A stretch of 56,907 nucleotides of DNA. Origin: Chlamydiales bacterium. GTDB lineage: Bacteria > Chlamydiota > Chlamydiia > Chlamydiales > VFKH01. Position numbers and translations under genes: made by a program. Numbering within the stretch: position 1 is the first letter of the stretch; each line of letters begins with the position of its first letter. Where the stretch lies: NCBI GenBank assembly GCA_031292375.1, contig JARLHF010000016.1:1-56907 (forward strand), read 5' to 3'. Below the pieces are notes generated by a model. It was not told where the DNA came from, ran no database searches, and saw only the letters and a list, made by a program, of their open reading frames with translations. Shown piece by piece: positions 8,431-18,108 of this stretch.

Positions 8431-9189
8431 TTATTTTTCAATGATCAAGTGTTTATGTATAGCTTGCATATTGAGTTTAATGCTTTTAGGGTTGATAGGA
8501 ATAGATGCTTTTAGTTTTTTAAGTAAGGAAGATGAGAGGTAAGTTTCCAATTTAGAGTCAATTACGAGCAATAGAAAAAGTTCTAAGTGTTCATAAGTTG
8601 TAGGGTTAATTTCACTAAAAACATGATCTAGTTCTTGTTCTATAAACTGATGCTGTTCTTTCTCTGCTAAGGCATATGCATCCATGCAGTGGTTGAAAAG
8701 CTTTGTAAAATCTGTAAGTGTTTCTGTTTGATTTTTTTTTAGTAGAAAAGATAGGTCATTGTCTGCTTGTTTGAGTGAGTCGGTACGTGTCTTTGCAAGG
8801 GCCTTTAATGTTGTTGCAAGCTGATGATAGCCAAGTGGAGCATTTGATAGCAGGAGCTTTTTTTTATTTGCAGCGTGAGATTCTGAATAATTTTGGATGA
8901 TAGGAAGTGTATTTTTTTGATTGGTATTGTAAAGGTAGAGTGCACTGCAAATAAAGATAGCAAAGGCTACTGGAATCATTAATTTAGAATGCCATGATGG
9001 TGATGCTTTAGTTGGTATGTCATAAGATTCAGCAAAAAAAGAGTTCTCAGAGGGAGATGGAGTGTCTGCTGGGCATTTAGATGAGTTTATATTGACAGAA
9101 TGAATTAAATGAATAATTTCTTCGTCGGAAAATTTTTTTGGGGATTGGTTCTTGCTAGACATAATTTTAGGGGTAAAGATTTCTTGCAT
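8431..9189 (-). CDS. Single-pass membrane protein of unknown function
   Basis: 252 residues. A cytoplasmic-looking N-terminal region of about 65 residues (SDEEIIHLIHSV) is followed by one transmembrane segment (about 71-88, MIPVAFAIFICSALYLY) and a mostly helical C-terminal part of about 160 residues. There is no signal peptide. The shape resembles anti-sigma or T3SS-associated bitopic proteins, but I see no specific motif. An internal ATG at codon 10 (MSSKN) is an alternative start. The 149 bases between it and uhpC hold the divergent promoters. Confidence 0.65.
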   Translation of the reverse strand: MQEIFTPKIMSSKNQSPKKFSDEEIIHLIHSVNINSSKCPADTPSPSENSFFAESYDIPTKASPSWHSKLMIPVAFAIFICSALYLYNTNQKNTLPIIQNYSESHAANKKKLLLSNAPLGYHQLATTLKALAKTRTDSLKQADNDLSFLLKKNQTETLTDFTKLFNHCMDAYALAEKEQHQFIEQELDHVFSEINPTTYEHLELFLLLVIDSKLETYLSSSLLKKLKASIPINPKSIKLNMQAIHKHLIIEK

Positions 9190-9344
9190 TTAGATTAAAC
9201 GATTAGAAGTTTTTTTGTTAGCCAAAAACCAAATTTTCAATCTATTTGGGTATAGACTTCTTACAAGAAGTTTAGTAATCTTTACGTATAAACCAAGTTT
9301 AAGAAGTGGTGTTTTGATATGTTGTATTTTTTAGGAGTGTGAAC

Positions 9345-10688
9345 GTGAGTACCGTATGGAATGTCTTCAAGCCAGCACCGCACCTAAAAGAAATTCAAGA
9401 CGAGGAAATTGTAAAAAAGCAATACAAGTACTGGCGACTTCGTATATTTTATACGATGTACATCGGGTATGCTTTTTACTATTTTACAAGAAAGAGCTAT
9501 ACTTTTGCCATGCCAGCCCTTATGGAAAACTTGGGCTTTGATGAGAGTCAGCTTGGCTTTTTAGGTACGGTTCTTGCCATAACCTATGGGGTTAGTAAAT
9601 TTACAAGCGGTATTCTTTCAGATAAGTCAAACCCTCGTTTTTTTATGGGGATAGGACTTATTCTTACAGGTGTTATGAACCTATTTTTTGGTATGTCTTC
9701 TTCCCTCTTCTTCTTTGCTCTTTTTTGGGGGCTGAATGGGTGGTTTCAAGGTTGGGGATGGCCTCCTTGTGCAAGGCTTTTAACTCATTGGTATTCGCAG
9801 AAAGAAAGAGGAACTTGGTGGGGGCTTTGGAATTCAAGCCATAATATTGGTGGATTTCTCATACCGTTTATTGCAGCCTATGCAGCCCAGTTGTGGGGCT
9901 GGCGTGCTGCTATGTTTATTCCTGGCTGTATGTGTATTTTGCTTGGCTTTTTTATTATCAATCGTTTGAGAGATACGCCACAGTCTTTAGGACTTCCTCC
10001 CATTGAAAAGTTTCGTAATGACTATCCAGGTAGGCGCGAAGATGTGGTAGAAAGAGAGTTGTCGGTAAAAGAAATCCTTGTCGAATATGTGTTAAAGAAT
10101 AAGTACATTTGGGTTTTGGCTATCGCGTACTTTTTTGTTTACGTGATTAGGACAGCTATTAATGATTGGACAGCGTTATTTTTAGTAAAAGAAAAGGGAT
10201 ATTCGCAAATTGGTGCTGCAGCTTCAGTTTCTCTTTTTGAATTGGGTGGTTTTCTAGGTGGTCTTACTGCTGGTTGGTCATCTGATAAAATATGCGCAGG
10301 AAAAAGAGGGCCTATCAACGTTCTTTTTACTTTAGGGGCTTTGGTAGGAGTTTATTTATTCTACAAGATCCCAGCGGGTTTTCATTTATTAGGATATACA
10401 CACTGGGATGCTACAATGTTGTTTATCATTGGGTTTTGTATATTTGGCCCACAAATGTTGATAGGTGTTGCAGCAGCAGAGCTTTCGCATAAAAAAGCAG
10501 CAGCAACATCAACAGGCTTTGTTGGGTGTTTTGCTTATCTTGGGGCTGCATCAGCGGGTTTTCCAATAGGTATTGTGATTCGCGATTGGGGCTGGGTAGA
10601 CTATTTTACCATTTTAAGTGTTTGTGGCTTGATTGCAACACTTGTGCTTATGCCGCTTTGGTCTATTAAAATAAACCCTAAAGCATGA
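9345..10688 (+). CDS. uhpC: Hexose-phosphate:phosphate antiporter UhpC
   Basis: 447 residues from the GTG at 9345, chosen because TAGGAG (9332-9337) is seven bases upstream; a GTG at 9339 is too close. It belongs to the organophosphate:Pi antiporter group of the major facilitator superfamily, with about 12 hydrophobic segments. Typical stretches are YIGYAFYYFTRKSYTFAMPA, FGLNGWFQGWGWPP-like (LNGWFQGWGWPPCARLL) and SSHNIGGF. It imports sugar phosphates from the host cytosol in exchange for phosphate at the inner membrane. Its stop overlaps the dnaE start (ATGA), the same gene pair as in Chlamydia. Confidence 0.95.
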   Translation: MSTVWNVFKPAPHLKEIQDEEIVKKQYKYWRLRIFYTMYIGYAFYYFTRKSYTFAMPALMENLGFDESQLGFLGTVLAITYGVSKFTSGILSDKSNPRFFMGIGLILTGVMNLFFGMSSSLFFFALFWGLNGWFQGWGWPPCARLLTHWYSQKERGTWWGLWNSSHNIGGFLIPFIAAYAAQLWGWRAAMFIPGCMCILLGFFIINRLRDTPQSLGLPPIEKFRNDYPGRREDVVERELSVKEILVEYVLKNKYIWVLAIAYFFVYVIRTAINDWTALFLVKEKGYSQIGAAASVSLFELGGFLGGLTAGWSSDKICAGKRGPINVLFTLGALVGVYLFYKIPAGFHLLGYTHWDATMLFIIGFCIFGPQMLIGVAAAELSHKKAAATSTGFVGCFAYLGAASAGFPIGIVIRDWGWVDYFTILSVCGLIATLVLMPLWSIKINPKA

Positions 10689-13600
10689 CTAGAATGGATT
10701 GGGTCCCTCTTCATGTTCACTCACAATATTCTATATTGGATGCAGCAGCATCTGTTAAGGATATAGCCGAAAAGGCTGCAGCTTATGCCATGCCAGCTGT
10801 TGCTTTGACAGATCATGGAAATCTTTTTGGAGCAGTGGATTTTTTTAAAACATGTAAGGGGGTAAATGTAAAGCCTCTGATCGGTTGCGAGGTTTATGTT
10901 GCTCCTTCATCCCGCTTTGAGAAAGCAAAATCTTCATTTGGAAAAACAGCTCATCATTTAGTTCTTATTGCAAAAGATTTAGAAGGTTATCATAACCTCT
11001 GTAAATTATCGTCTATAGGATATTTAGAAGGCTTTTATTATCATCCACGCATCGATAAGCAAGTTTTAAAACAATTCTCTAAAGGGATTATTTGTTTGTC
11101 GGCTTGCTTGAGTAGTAGTGTTGCAGAAAAAGCGTTACATTCTAGTCATGAAGAGTTAATACAGGAAATTAGTTGGTTTTCAGATTTATTTAAGGAGGAT
11201 TATTATTTAGAGATTCAGCGGCATCGAATGAGTGATGAGAACATTCTTATAGATGGTTTGGGAGAAGAAACGTGGCTTTATCAAAACTATGTTGATTTTA
11301 TTGAGAAGCAAGAAAAAGTAAACACCCTTCTCATAGAGGCATCTAAAAAGCTTGGCATTCCACTTGTTGCTACAAATGATAGTCATTATATAGATCGTGC
11401 AGATTGGAAAGCTCATGAGATCTTGTTAAATATTGCTTCAGGAGAAACTTGTGAAATATGGGAGAGGGATTCTCTTGGAAATGCAAAAAGGTGTGTTCCG
11501 AATCCAAAAAGACGCGTATATCCATCTCATGAGGTGTATTTTAAGTCACAAGAGGAGATGGGAGAGCTTTTTCATGACGTTCCGGAAGCCTTGTCAAATA
11601 CATTGCTAGTTGCTAACAAATGCAATGTAGAGTTGGATTTTAAAACTAAACATTACCCTATTTATATTCCGCCAGATTTTCATGATGGCTTTACTAAGGA
11701 AGAGCAAGCAAAGTCGGTGGCTTTATATTTGAAAAGCCTTTGTGAAGAAGGTATTGTTAAAAGATATGATATAAAAAAATTAGAGAAAGTAGCTGAACAA
11801 TACCCTGAAAAAGATCCTTTACAAGTTGTAAGGGATCGTTTGGCTTATGAACTTGATCTTATTATATCTAAGGGAATGAGTGATTATCTTCTCATTGTGT
11901 ATGATTTTATTAATTGGGCAAAGTTAAAAGGCATTCCAATGGGGCCTGGAAGGGGCTCTGGAGCTGGATCTATCGTTTGTTACTTGGTGGGTATTACTGA
12001 TATTGAGCCTTTGCGTTTTAATTTGTTTTTTGAAAGGTTTATTAATCCCGAGCGTATCTCTTACCCTGATATTGACGTGGATATTTGCATGGATAGACGC
12101 TCAGAAGTGATCGATTATACTTTACAGAAGTATGGCAAGGATAATATTGCTCAGATTATTACTTTTGGTACAATGAAAGCAAAAATGGCAATCAGGGATA
12201 TTGGTAGAGTGCTTAATATTCCGCTTTCTAAGGTAAATGAGATTGCCAAATTAGTTCCTGAAGATCCAAATATGACCTTAGAAAAGGCCTTAGATACTGA
12301 TCCAGATCTTTATAGGCTTTCTCAAGAGGATTCAGATGCAAAACGAATTATCTCCCTTGCAAAAAAGTTGGAAGGCTCGATTCGCAATACAGGTATCCAT
12401 GCAGCTGGTATCATTATCAGTGGGGATCCGCTAACAAACCATATTCCACTCTGTAACGCTAAAGATTCTTCTATTGCGGCAACGCAATATTCTATGAAGC
12501 CAGTAGAGCTTGTAGGTATGTTGAAGATAGATTTTTTAGGTCTTAAGACGCTTACATGTATTCAAAAAGCCGTAGATTCTATCGCAAAGTATAAAGGAGT
12601 TAAAATTGATTGGGTTAATTTGCCCTTAGATGATAAAGGAACATTCTCTCTTTTGAATCAAGGTAAAACATTGGGCATATTTCAGATGGAATCTGGTGGA
12701 ATGCAAGAACTTGCAAGAAATTTGCACCTTGACAAGTTTGAAGAGATTATTGCGGTTCTCTCGCTCTATCGTCCAGGCCCTATGGATATGATACCCTCTT
12801 TTATTAATCGTAAACATGGTAAGGAAGAGATTGAGAGCGATCATCCTTGGATGGAAGAGATTTTAAGAGAGACCTATGGAATTATGGTCTATCAGGAACA
12901 GGTCATGCAAATAGCTCAGAAGCTTGCAAATTATTCTCTTGGCGAGGGAGATGTTTTACGCCGTGCTATGGGTAAGAAAGACATGGCTGAAATGGGTAAA
13001 CAAAGAGAGAAATTTGTTCAAGGGTGCTTTAAAAATAATATTGATACAGAAACAGCAATGCGCATTTTTGATAAGATGGAGAAGTTTGCAGCCTATGGTT
13101 TTAATAAGTCTCATGCTGCAGCCTATGGGTATTTGACATATGTAACAGCCTATTTAAAAGCCCATTATCCAGAAGAATGGATGGCAGCCCTTATGACCTG
13201 TGATAGAGATGATGTTACAAAAATTGCTAAATTTATAAGGGAGTGTCAATCGCTTTCTATTGATATTTTGCCCCCTGATGTCAATGAGGCTGAAATTGAG
13301 TTTGTTGCAGCTGCTTCTGGAATACGTTTTGCAATGACTGGAATTAAAGGCATAGGTAGTGCGGTTGTTGATGCTATTATTCAAGAGCGTGCGCAAAAAG
13401 GTGTGTACACTAACTTCTACAATTTCTTTAAACGCATCGATATGAAGCGTGTGGGAAAAAAGGCCATAGAAAGCCTGGTAGAAGCTGGAGCTTTTGATTT
13501 TACTAGATGGCAAAGAGAAGCTCTTAAAGAAAGTATTGAGCCTATGTATGAGTCAGCTTTAAAAGAACAAAAGGATGCAAAAAAAGGTGTGATGACCTTT

Positions 13601-14422
13601 TTTTCTTTGCTTGGTGATACAGAAGAGCAGCATTTTTTGGCTGAGCCTGCTATACGACAAAAGCTTTCTAAGTTGCAAGTGCTAACTAGAGAGAAGGAGT
13701 TGCTAGGATTTTTCTTAACAGGCCATCCTATGGATACCTATAAAGATATTTTAAGGCGATTGGCGTGTGTTTCTTTAAGTGAAATTGAAAATATGCCGCA
13801 TGATACAGTGTTTCGTTCCGCATTTATTTTAGAATCTGTTCAGATACGCACCGCGCAAAAAACACAACGTAAGTTCGCAATTACTGAAATTAGCGATGGA
13901 ATAGATCGCTTTGAAATGCCCATATGGTCGGACTTATATGAAGAAAAAGCACATCTTCTTAAAGAAAATCAGCTACTGTATGCTGTTTTACAGGTGGATA
14001 AAAGGGAAAGTGCGTCAAAAATTTCTTGTCGTTGGTTTGATGATTTAACAAGCGTAAAAGAAGAAACAATACTTGCATGTGACTTAGCCTATGATAAGGC
14101 AAAAGCTTATATTACCAAAGGTTTTGCTTCTAAATCCAAGCCACAATCGGTATCATCTAAAGAAAAAAATGAACCCTCAAAATTAGTAAAGCCTATGAAA
14201 GTAGTTATTAATATAGATATGATTCGTCTAAGCCATATCTTACAAATAAAAGAATTGTTTCGCTCGTCAGCAGGTAGTATGTCTGTACACATAGACTTTC
14301 AAAGAGATCATAAAGTGGTTGGAGCTCTTTTTATTGATTCTTCTTGGGGAATCACAGTGAATGATCAATTAATTAAACAATTAGAGCAAGTGTCGGCAGT
14401 AGTTCGTGTGGAAAGTCATTGA
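10685..14422 (+). CDS. dnaE: DNA polymerase III alpha subunit
   Basis: 1245 residues, full length for bacterial DnaE. Order: PHP domain (about 5-280, starting HVHSQYS), palm/finger polymerase core with the catalytic acidic motif PDIDVDICMDRR near residue 459, then helix-hairpin-helix and OB-fold regions. GPGRGSGAGSIV (about 419-430) and the conserved RPGPMDMIPSFINRK region are present. It is the replicative polymerase of the cytoplasmic replisome. The start may be Met 1 or Met 4. It is translationally coupled to uhpC by a four-base overlap. Confidence 0.97.
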   Translation: MTRMDWVPLHVHSQYSILDAAASVKDIAEKAAAYAMPAVALTDHGNLFGAVDFFKTCKGVNVKPLIGCEVYVAPSSRFEKAKSSFGKTAHHLVLIAKDLEGYHNLCKLSSIGYLEGFYYHPRIDKQVLKQFSKGIICLSACLSSSVAEKALHSSHEELIQEISWFSDLFKEDYYLEIQRHRMSDENILIDGLGEETWLYQNYVDFIEKQEKVNTLLIEASKKLGIPLVATNDSHYIDRADWKAHEILLNIASGETCEIWERDSLGNAKRCVPNPKRRVYPSHEVYFKSQEEMGELFHDVPEALSNTLLVANKCNVELDFKTKHYPIYIPPDFHDGFTKEEQAKSVALYLKSLCEEGIVKRYDIKKLEKVAEQYPEKDPLQVVRDRLAYELDLIISKGMSDYLLIVYDFINWAKLKGIPMGPGRGSGAGSIVCYLVGITDIEPLRFNLFFERFINPERISYPDIDVDICMDRRSEVIDYTLQKYGKDNIAQIITFGTMKAKMAIRDIGRVLNIPLSKVNEIAKLVPEDPNMTLEKALDTDPDLYRLSQEDSDAKRIISLAKKLEGSIRNTGIHAAGIIISGDPLTNHIPLCNAKDSSIAATQYSMKPVELVGMLKIDFLGLKTLTCIQKAVDSIAKYKGVKIDWVNLPLDDKGTFSLLNQGKTLGIFQMESGGMQELARNLHLDKFEEIIAVLSLYRPGPMDMIPSFINRKHGKEEIESDHPWMEEILRETYGIMVYQEQVMQIAQKLANYSLGEGDVLRRAMGKKDMAEMGKQREKFVQGCFKNNIDTETAMRIFDKMEKFAAYGFNKSHAAAYGYLTYVTAYLKAHYPEEWMAALMTCDRDDVTKIAKFIRECQSLSIDILPPDVNEAEIEFVAAASGIRFAMTGIKGIGSAVVDAIIQERAQKGVYTNFYNFFKRIDMKRVGKKAIESLVEAGAFDFTRWQREALKESIEPMYESALKEQKDAKKGVMTFFSLLGDTEEQHFLAEPAIRQKLSKLQVLTREKELLGFFLTGHPMDTYKDILRRLACVSLSEIENMPHDTVFRSAFILESVQIRTAQKTQRKFAITEISDGIDRFEMPIWSDLYEEKAHLLKENQLLYAVLQVDKRESASKISCRWFDDLTSVKEETILACDLAYDKAKAYITKGFASKSKPQSVSSKEKNEPSKLVKPMKVVINIDMIRLSHILQIKELFRSSAGSMSVHIDFQRDHKVVGALFIDSSWGITVNDQLIKQLEQVSAVVRVESH

Positions 14423-14512
14423 TTTATTTTGCAATTAACGCTTTAGCAAGGGATAATGCTTACCAATCTAGTCTTTAGGTTGCCAGTAATTAAGAGTTGA
14501 AATGATGTTGGG

Positions 14513-15538
14513 ATGATAGTGGTGAGTATGCAATTTTTTAAATCATTAATATTTAGTGCCTTAGTGATTTGTTGCGCTTTGGTGGAGATTCAGGCAGATA
14601 CCCCTTTAAATAGTGATCTACAAGAATCTCAAACTAATAATATTCAAAGCAATGACGTTCAAGGTGTTCCTTCGCAATTATTTGCAGGTGGAATCTACGA
14701 AAAAGGATGCATGGCCTATAATGATAAAGATTGGGGACGAGCAGTAGCTGCCTTTGTTGAATTCATTCATCGTTATCCCAATGCGTCTATGGCGAATGAT
14801 GCAAGGTTTTATTTAGGTATTTCTTATTTTGAGCTTTCTGATTATGAACAAGCTAATAAGGCATTTTCTGCATATTTAAGGGATAATTGTACGCCAAGAT
14901 ATTTTGAAGAGGCTTTGCGCTATAAATTTTGTATAGCAGAAAAGTTTCGTATGGGTGCATGTAAGCATCTTTTTGGTTTTAAAAAGCTTCCTCAGTGGGT
15001 TTCTGCGGAAAAAGAGGCCTTAGATATCTATGATGAAATCGCAACAACGTTGCCAAATGATGATATAGCCGTACTTTCACTGTATAGTAAAGCAGTTCTT
15101 TTGTTACAGATGTGTAATTTTCGTGAAAGTGCAGAAGAGTTTCAAGCTGTGATTAGGCGTTTTCCAAGGCATCCTGTGGCACCTGCAAGTTATTTAGGAG
15201 TCTCTTGTTGCTACCTAAAAGAGAGTAGTCTGGAAGCAAATAATCCTGACTTATTGGCCCTTGCTATTCTTAATCTTAAAAAATTTAGAAATGATTTTCC
15301 AGGGGATCCTAGAATTGAAGTTGTAGAACAGCAATTTTGTCAAATTGAGGAGTTGTATGCTAGTGGCTTTTATGAAATGGCGCAGTTTTATGAAAGAACA
15401 GAGTATTTTCATGCAGCATACATTTATTATGCAACGACAGTAAGAGAGTTTCCTGGCACATCTTATGCTCGTCTTGCAAGAGAAAAAATTGAAGAATGGC
15501 AAATACTTTTTGGTCCAAAATCTCCGATAAGGGATTAG
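14513..15538 (+). CDS. Secreted tetratricopeptide-repeat protein (BamD-like, CT547 position)
   Basis: 341 residues if read from 14513; a Met at 14528 gives a cleaner signal peptide (MQFFKSLIFSALVICCALVEIQA). Several TPR units are visible, for example YNDKDWGRAVAAFVEFIHRYPN and ARFYLGISYFELSDYEQANKAF, the arrangement seen in BamD/YbgF-type envelope proteins. There is no lipobox. It probably acts in the periplasm in outer-membrane assembly; this is an inference from the fold and from its neighbour, an LptE-like lipoprotein that follows within 10 bases. Its place after dnaE matches CT547 of C. trachomatis. Confidence 0.8.
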   Translation: MIVVSMQFFKSLIFSALVICCALVEIQADTPLNSDLQESQTNNIQSNDVQGVPSQLFAGGIYEKGCMAYNDKDWGRAVAAFVEFIHRYPNASMANDARFYLGISYFELSDYEQANKAFSAYLRDNCTPRYFEEALRYKFCIAEKFRMGACKHLFGFKKLPQWVSAEKEALDIYDEIATTLPNDDIAVLSLYSKAVLLLQMCNFRESAEEFQAVIRRFPRHPVAPASYLGVSCCYLKESSLEANNPDLLALAILNLKKFRNDFPGDPRIEVVEQQFCQIEELYASGFYEMAQFYERTEYFHAAYIYYATTVREFPGTSYARLAREKIEEWQILFGPKSPIRD

Positions 15539-15548
15539 GCTTCCTGTG

Positions 15549-16103
15549 ATGAAGCTTTTGTTATTTTTAGTAGTGGGATTATTTTTTTGCTCTTGTGGAT
15601 ATAGGCTTGGAAGCTCTTCTTGTCTAGACACAAATAAGACAATCATGATCCCCTATGTTCGAGGTGATCTAGATGGGACTTTTACGCAAGAGCTTATCAA
15701 ACAAGTTAGTAGAACCACAGAACTTAGATATGTATCATCTTGTGCAGATTATATTTTGTGTGTGACTTTTGTAGATAGAAAAGAAGACGCCATAGGCTAT
15801 CGCTATGAGAGAACGTATGAAAATCAGCTGGGCAAGAGACTTGTTGCATCAGAGGAAAGAGTAACACTTATTGCAAAGGTAGAACTTATGGATTTTAGGA
15901 CAAAAAAAGTTATTGCCGGTCCTTTTTGTATTGCAGATAGTATAAATTACGATTTTGCTCCCGAAACGAGCCCGCAAAATGACACAACATTTTCGCTTGG
16001 TCAATTGGATTTTAAGCCAGCAGCTGTGGATGCAGCCAGAGCTCCACTCCATCGTAGTTTAGCCAAAAAAATTGTTGATTACCTTGTATATGCTAGTTTT
16101 TAG
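15549..16103 (+). CDS. lptE: LptE-like LPS-assembly lipoprotein
   Basis: 184 residues from the ATG at 15549 (a GTG one codon earlier is possible). A short lipoprotein-type signal (MKLLLFLVVGLFFCSC) ends with CGYRLG; LptE proteins characteristically begin their mature part with C-G-[FY]-x-L. The following alternation of strands and helices (TIMIPYVRGDLDGTFTQELI, then YILCVTFVDRKED) fits the LptE fold. LptE plugs the LptD barrel that inserts lipopolysaccharide into the outer membrane. Position corresponds to CT548. The assignment rests on short motifs and size, so the symbol is tentative. Confidence 0.7.
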   Translation: MKLLLFLVVGLFFCSCGYRLGSSSCLDTNKTIMIPYVRGDLDGTFTQELIKQVSRTTELRYVSSCADYILCVTFVDRKEDAIGYRYERTYENQLGKRLVASEERVTLIAKVELMDFRTKKVIAGPFCIADSINYDFAPETSPQNDTTFSLGQLDFKPAAVDAARAPLHRSLAKKIVDYLVYASF

Positions 16104-16163
16104 CTTGACAGACATGTTTCTTTGAGATGAATATGGATCTTTCTGACATAAGGAGAGGAAAAC

Positions 16164-16598
16164 TTGCAGTTTGTAGCTTCTTTAGAAATGCTTCCTAGTA
16201 TGCTTGAGCTTATAAATGCTCAATTAAAAAAAATGGCATGTACAAGTAAAGAAAGACATCAAATTGAAGTTTCTGTTGAAGAAGCGCTTGTAAATGTGAT
16301 TAATTATGCATATTGCGAAAGTCCCGGTAAAGTTGAGATTGTCTGCATATCTCCTGCGTTAAATCAAATAGAAATAGTAATTAAAGATTGGGGAATTCCC
16401 TTTAATCCCGAGACCTTTGCAAACAGAATTCAGAAAGATCTGTCTCTTGAAGAGAGAAAAGTAGGGGGGCTTGGCGTCTATTTTATGCATCAACTTATGG
16501 ACGCTGTCTCCTATAAAAGAGAAGGCGGAGCAAATATTCTGACGATGGTCAAAAAAATTAATCCTGAATATCTGGCTGATAAGAAATTTTGTCCATGA
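16164..16598 (+). CDS. rsbW: Anti-sigma factor serine kinase RsbW
   Basis: 144 residues. The start is TTG at 16164, supported by AGGAGAGG (16151-16158) five bases before it. It is a GHKL-type ATPase domain with the N box VEEALVNVINYAY, the G1 box DWGIPFNP and the G2 box GGLGVYFM. In the chlamydial partner-switching pathway RsbW phosphorylates RsbV-type antagonists. Position matches CT549. Its 3' end overlaps the convergent gene by 41 bases. Confidence 0.9.
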   Translation: MQFVASLEMLPSMLELINAQLKKMACTSKERHQIEVSVEEALVNVINYAYCESPGKVEIVCISPALNQIEIVIKDWGIPFNPETFANRIQKDLSLEERKVGGLGVYFMHQLMDAVSYKREGGANILTMVKKINPEYLADKKFCP

Positions 16599-17004
16599 TG
16601 CTCTCGTTTTCTTTGATTTCTTCTAAAAAGGCATTGAGCGTATTTAAAACAATTTTTGATGAGTTGTAAACTCCAGATGCAGAGAATACAAGCTCAAGCT
16701 TTGGTTTTTCTTGTCGATTATTTGCTATCAGAACATAAGTGGTTGTAGATTTTTCTGTAAGGTGGGGAAGAATCCAGATAATAAAATCTTGATTAAACAA
16801 AGTGAGCTTTTCATCTGTTTCTACCATATAAAAAGGATCAGTACAGGATGAAAAGAGAAGATGATGGTCTAGGAGATGAACATCCAATAAGTTGAGCGAG
16901 TTGAGTAAGTCTAAGTTAATTTCAATCATACCGTCGGGCATCTGTTCATTTAAATGATTGATAAATTCTTTAAATGTAGTTTCTAATTCTACTGGGTCTA
17001 ACAT
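16558..17004 (-). CDS. Conserved chlamydial hypothetical protein (CT550 position)
   Basis: 148 residues, no signal peptide or membrane segment. No catalytic motif recognised; alternating strands and helices suggest a small alpha/beta fold, possibly like secretion chaperones (acidic, DLLNSLNLLDVHLLDHHLLF), which is only a guess. It lies between rsbW and dacF, as CT550 does in C. trachomatis, and its last 41 bases overlap the end of rsbW on the other strand. The 113 bases before its start are shared with the divergent carboxypeptidase gene. Confidence 0.75.
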   Translation of the reverse strand: MLDPVELETTFKEFINHLNEQMPDGMIEINLDLLNSLNLLDVHLLDHHLLFSSCTDPFYMVETDEKLTLFNQDFIIWILPHLTEKSTTTYVLIANNRQEKPKLELVFSASGVYNSSKIVLNTLNAFLEEIKENESIMDKISYQPDIQD

Positions 17005-17117
17005 ATGGTTTACCTATATTCTCGTTAACCTTATTATCCTTACTTTTTTCTATCTATAAAGAAAGATAGCTGTTGAGTCAAATAATATTTTTAACGAATT
17101 TTGTTTAGGTTGAAGGA

Positions 17118-18029
17118 ATGTATATTATTCAATGGATTAGAATTTTTTCTATAACCCTATTTTTCTGTTTTTATCAGATTGCCTTAGATGCAAAAATAGT
17201 TTTAAAATTGGCTCAATGTACGGTTGTGTCAGAGTCTGCTATTTTGATAGATGCTGATAGTGGAGAAATTCTCTTTCAAAAAAATGCATCAAAGCCTTGT
17301 TTTCCAGCAAGTCTTACAAAGATTGCAACAGCTCTTTATGCATTAAAGGCAAAAAAAATAGAGCAAAATACTTTAATAGAGGCTTCTCAAAATGCGATAG
17401 GTACTATAACTCCTGCTGCAAAACGTAAAAATAATTATAAGTTCCCGTCATACTGGATTGAGACAGGCTCGACTCACATTTCGATTTGCAAAGGAGAGAA
17501 ACTTTCTTTTAAAGATTTGCTATACGCAGTGTTGATGGGCTCTGCAAATGATGCATCTAATGTATTGGCAGAATATGTGGGTGATGGTTCAATTGATAAA
17601 TTCATGAAAGACTTGAATCTGTATTTGAAAAAAATAGGATGTAAAGAAACTTGTTTTTTAAATCCTCACGGTTTGCATCACCCAAAGCACCAAACATCAG
17701 CAAGAGATCTTGCAATTATGGCAAGAAATGCGATGAAGATACCGCTATTTGCCGATATTGTATGTAAAAAGAGTTATGTATGTAAAGAAACGAATGAAAA
17801 ACCTTGTCGTAGTCTTGTTCAGCGCAATTCTCTTCTTAGAGAAGGATCTGACTATTACAAATATGCAATTGGGATTAAAACAGGTTATACATTAGATGCG
17901 GGCCCTACATTGGTGGCTGCTGCTAAAAAAGATGGTCGCACTTTGATTGCTGTTGTGCTTCTTTGTAAAAAAAGAAGCAATGCAAACCAAGATGTTATTA
18001 AGTTATTTAACGCAGGATTTGCATTGTAA
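17118..18029 (+). CDS. dacF: D-alanyl-D-alanine carboxypeptidase, short paralogue
   Basis: 303 residues, peptidase family S11 (PBP5/6 type). N-terminal signal sequence about 1-25. All three active-site motifs are present: Ser65-Leu-Thr-Lys68, Ser142-Ala-Asn144 and Lys254-Thr-Gly256. Such enzymes trim the terminal D-Ala of peptidoglycan stem peptides in the periplasm. It ends soon after the catalytic domain and lacks the C-terminal domain and membrane anchor of the paralogue that follows, so it may be soluble. The position matches CT551 (dacF). A tandem duplication is likely, since the two catalytic domains share long identical stretches. Confidence 0.92.
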   Translation: MYIIQWIRIFSITLFFCFYQIALDAKIVLKLAQCTVVSESAILIDADSGEILFQKNASKPCFPASLTKIATALYALKAKKIEQNTLIEASQNAIGTITPAAKRKNNYKFPSYWIETGSTHISICKGEKLSFKDLLYAVLMGSANDASNVLAEYVGDGSIDKFMKDLNLYLKKIGCKETCFLNPHGLHHPKHQTSARDLAIMARNAMKIPLFADIVCKKSYVCKETNEKPCRSLVQRNSLLREGSDYYKYAIGIKTGYTLDAGPTLVAAAKKDGRTLIAVVLLCKKRSNANQDVIKLFNAGFAL

Positions 18030-18041
18030 GAAGCGCTTGTG

Positions 18042-18089
18042 TATACACAAACAAGTTCAAGAATTGATTTTTGAGCTTGTTTGTGTATA
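18042..18089. repeat. Dispersed palindrome family, copy 2
   Basis: 19-bp arms (TATACACAAACAAGTTCAA and a complement with one mismatch) about 12 bases after the dacF stop. It could act as a terminator for the short paralogue, though a U-tract is weak. Confidence 0.85.
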
Positions 18090-18108
18090 TATACAAAGTT
18101 TAAGTTAG

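Noticed and set aside
9256-9271. ACTTCTT-AC-AAGAAGT palindrome upstream of uhpC as an operator
   Set aside because: Short and AT-rich; no regulator or second copy to support it.
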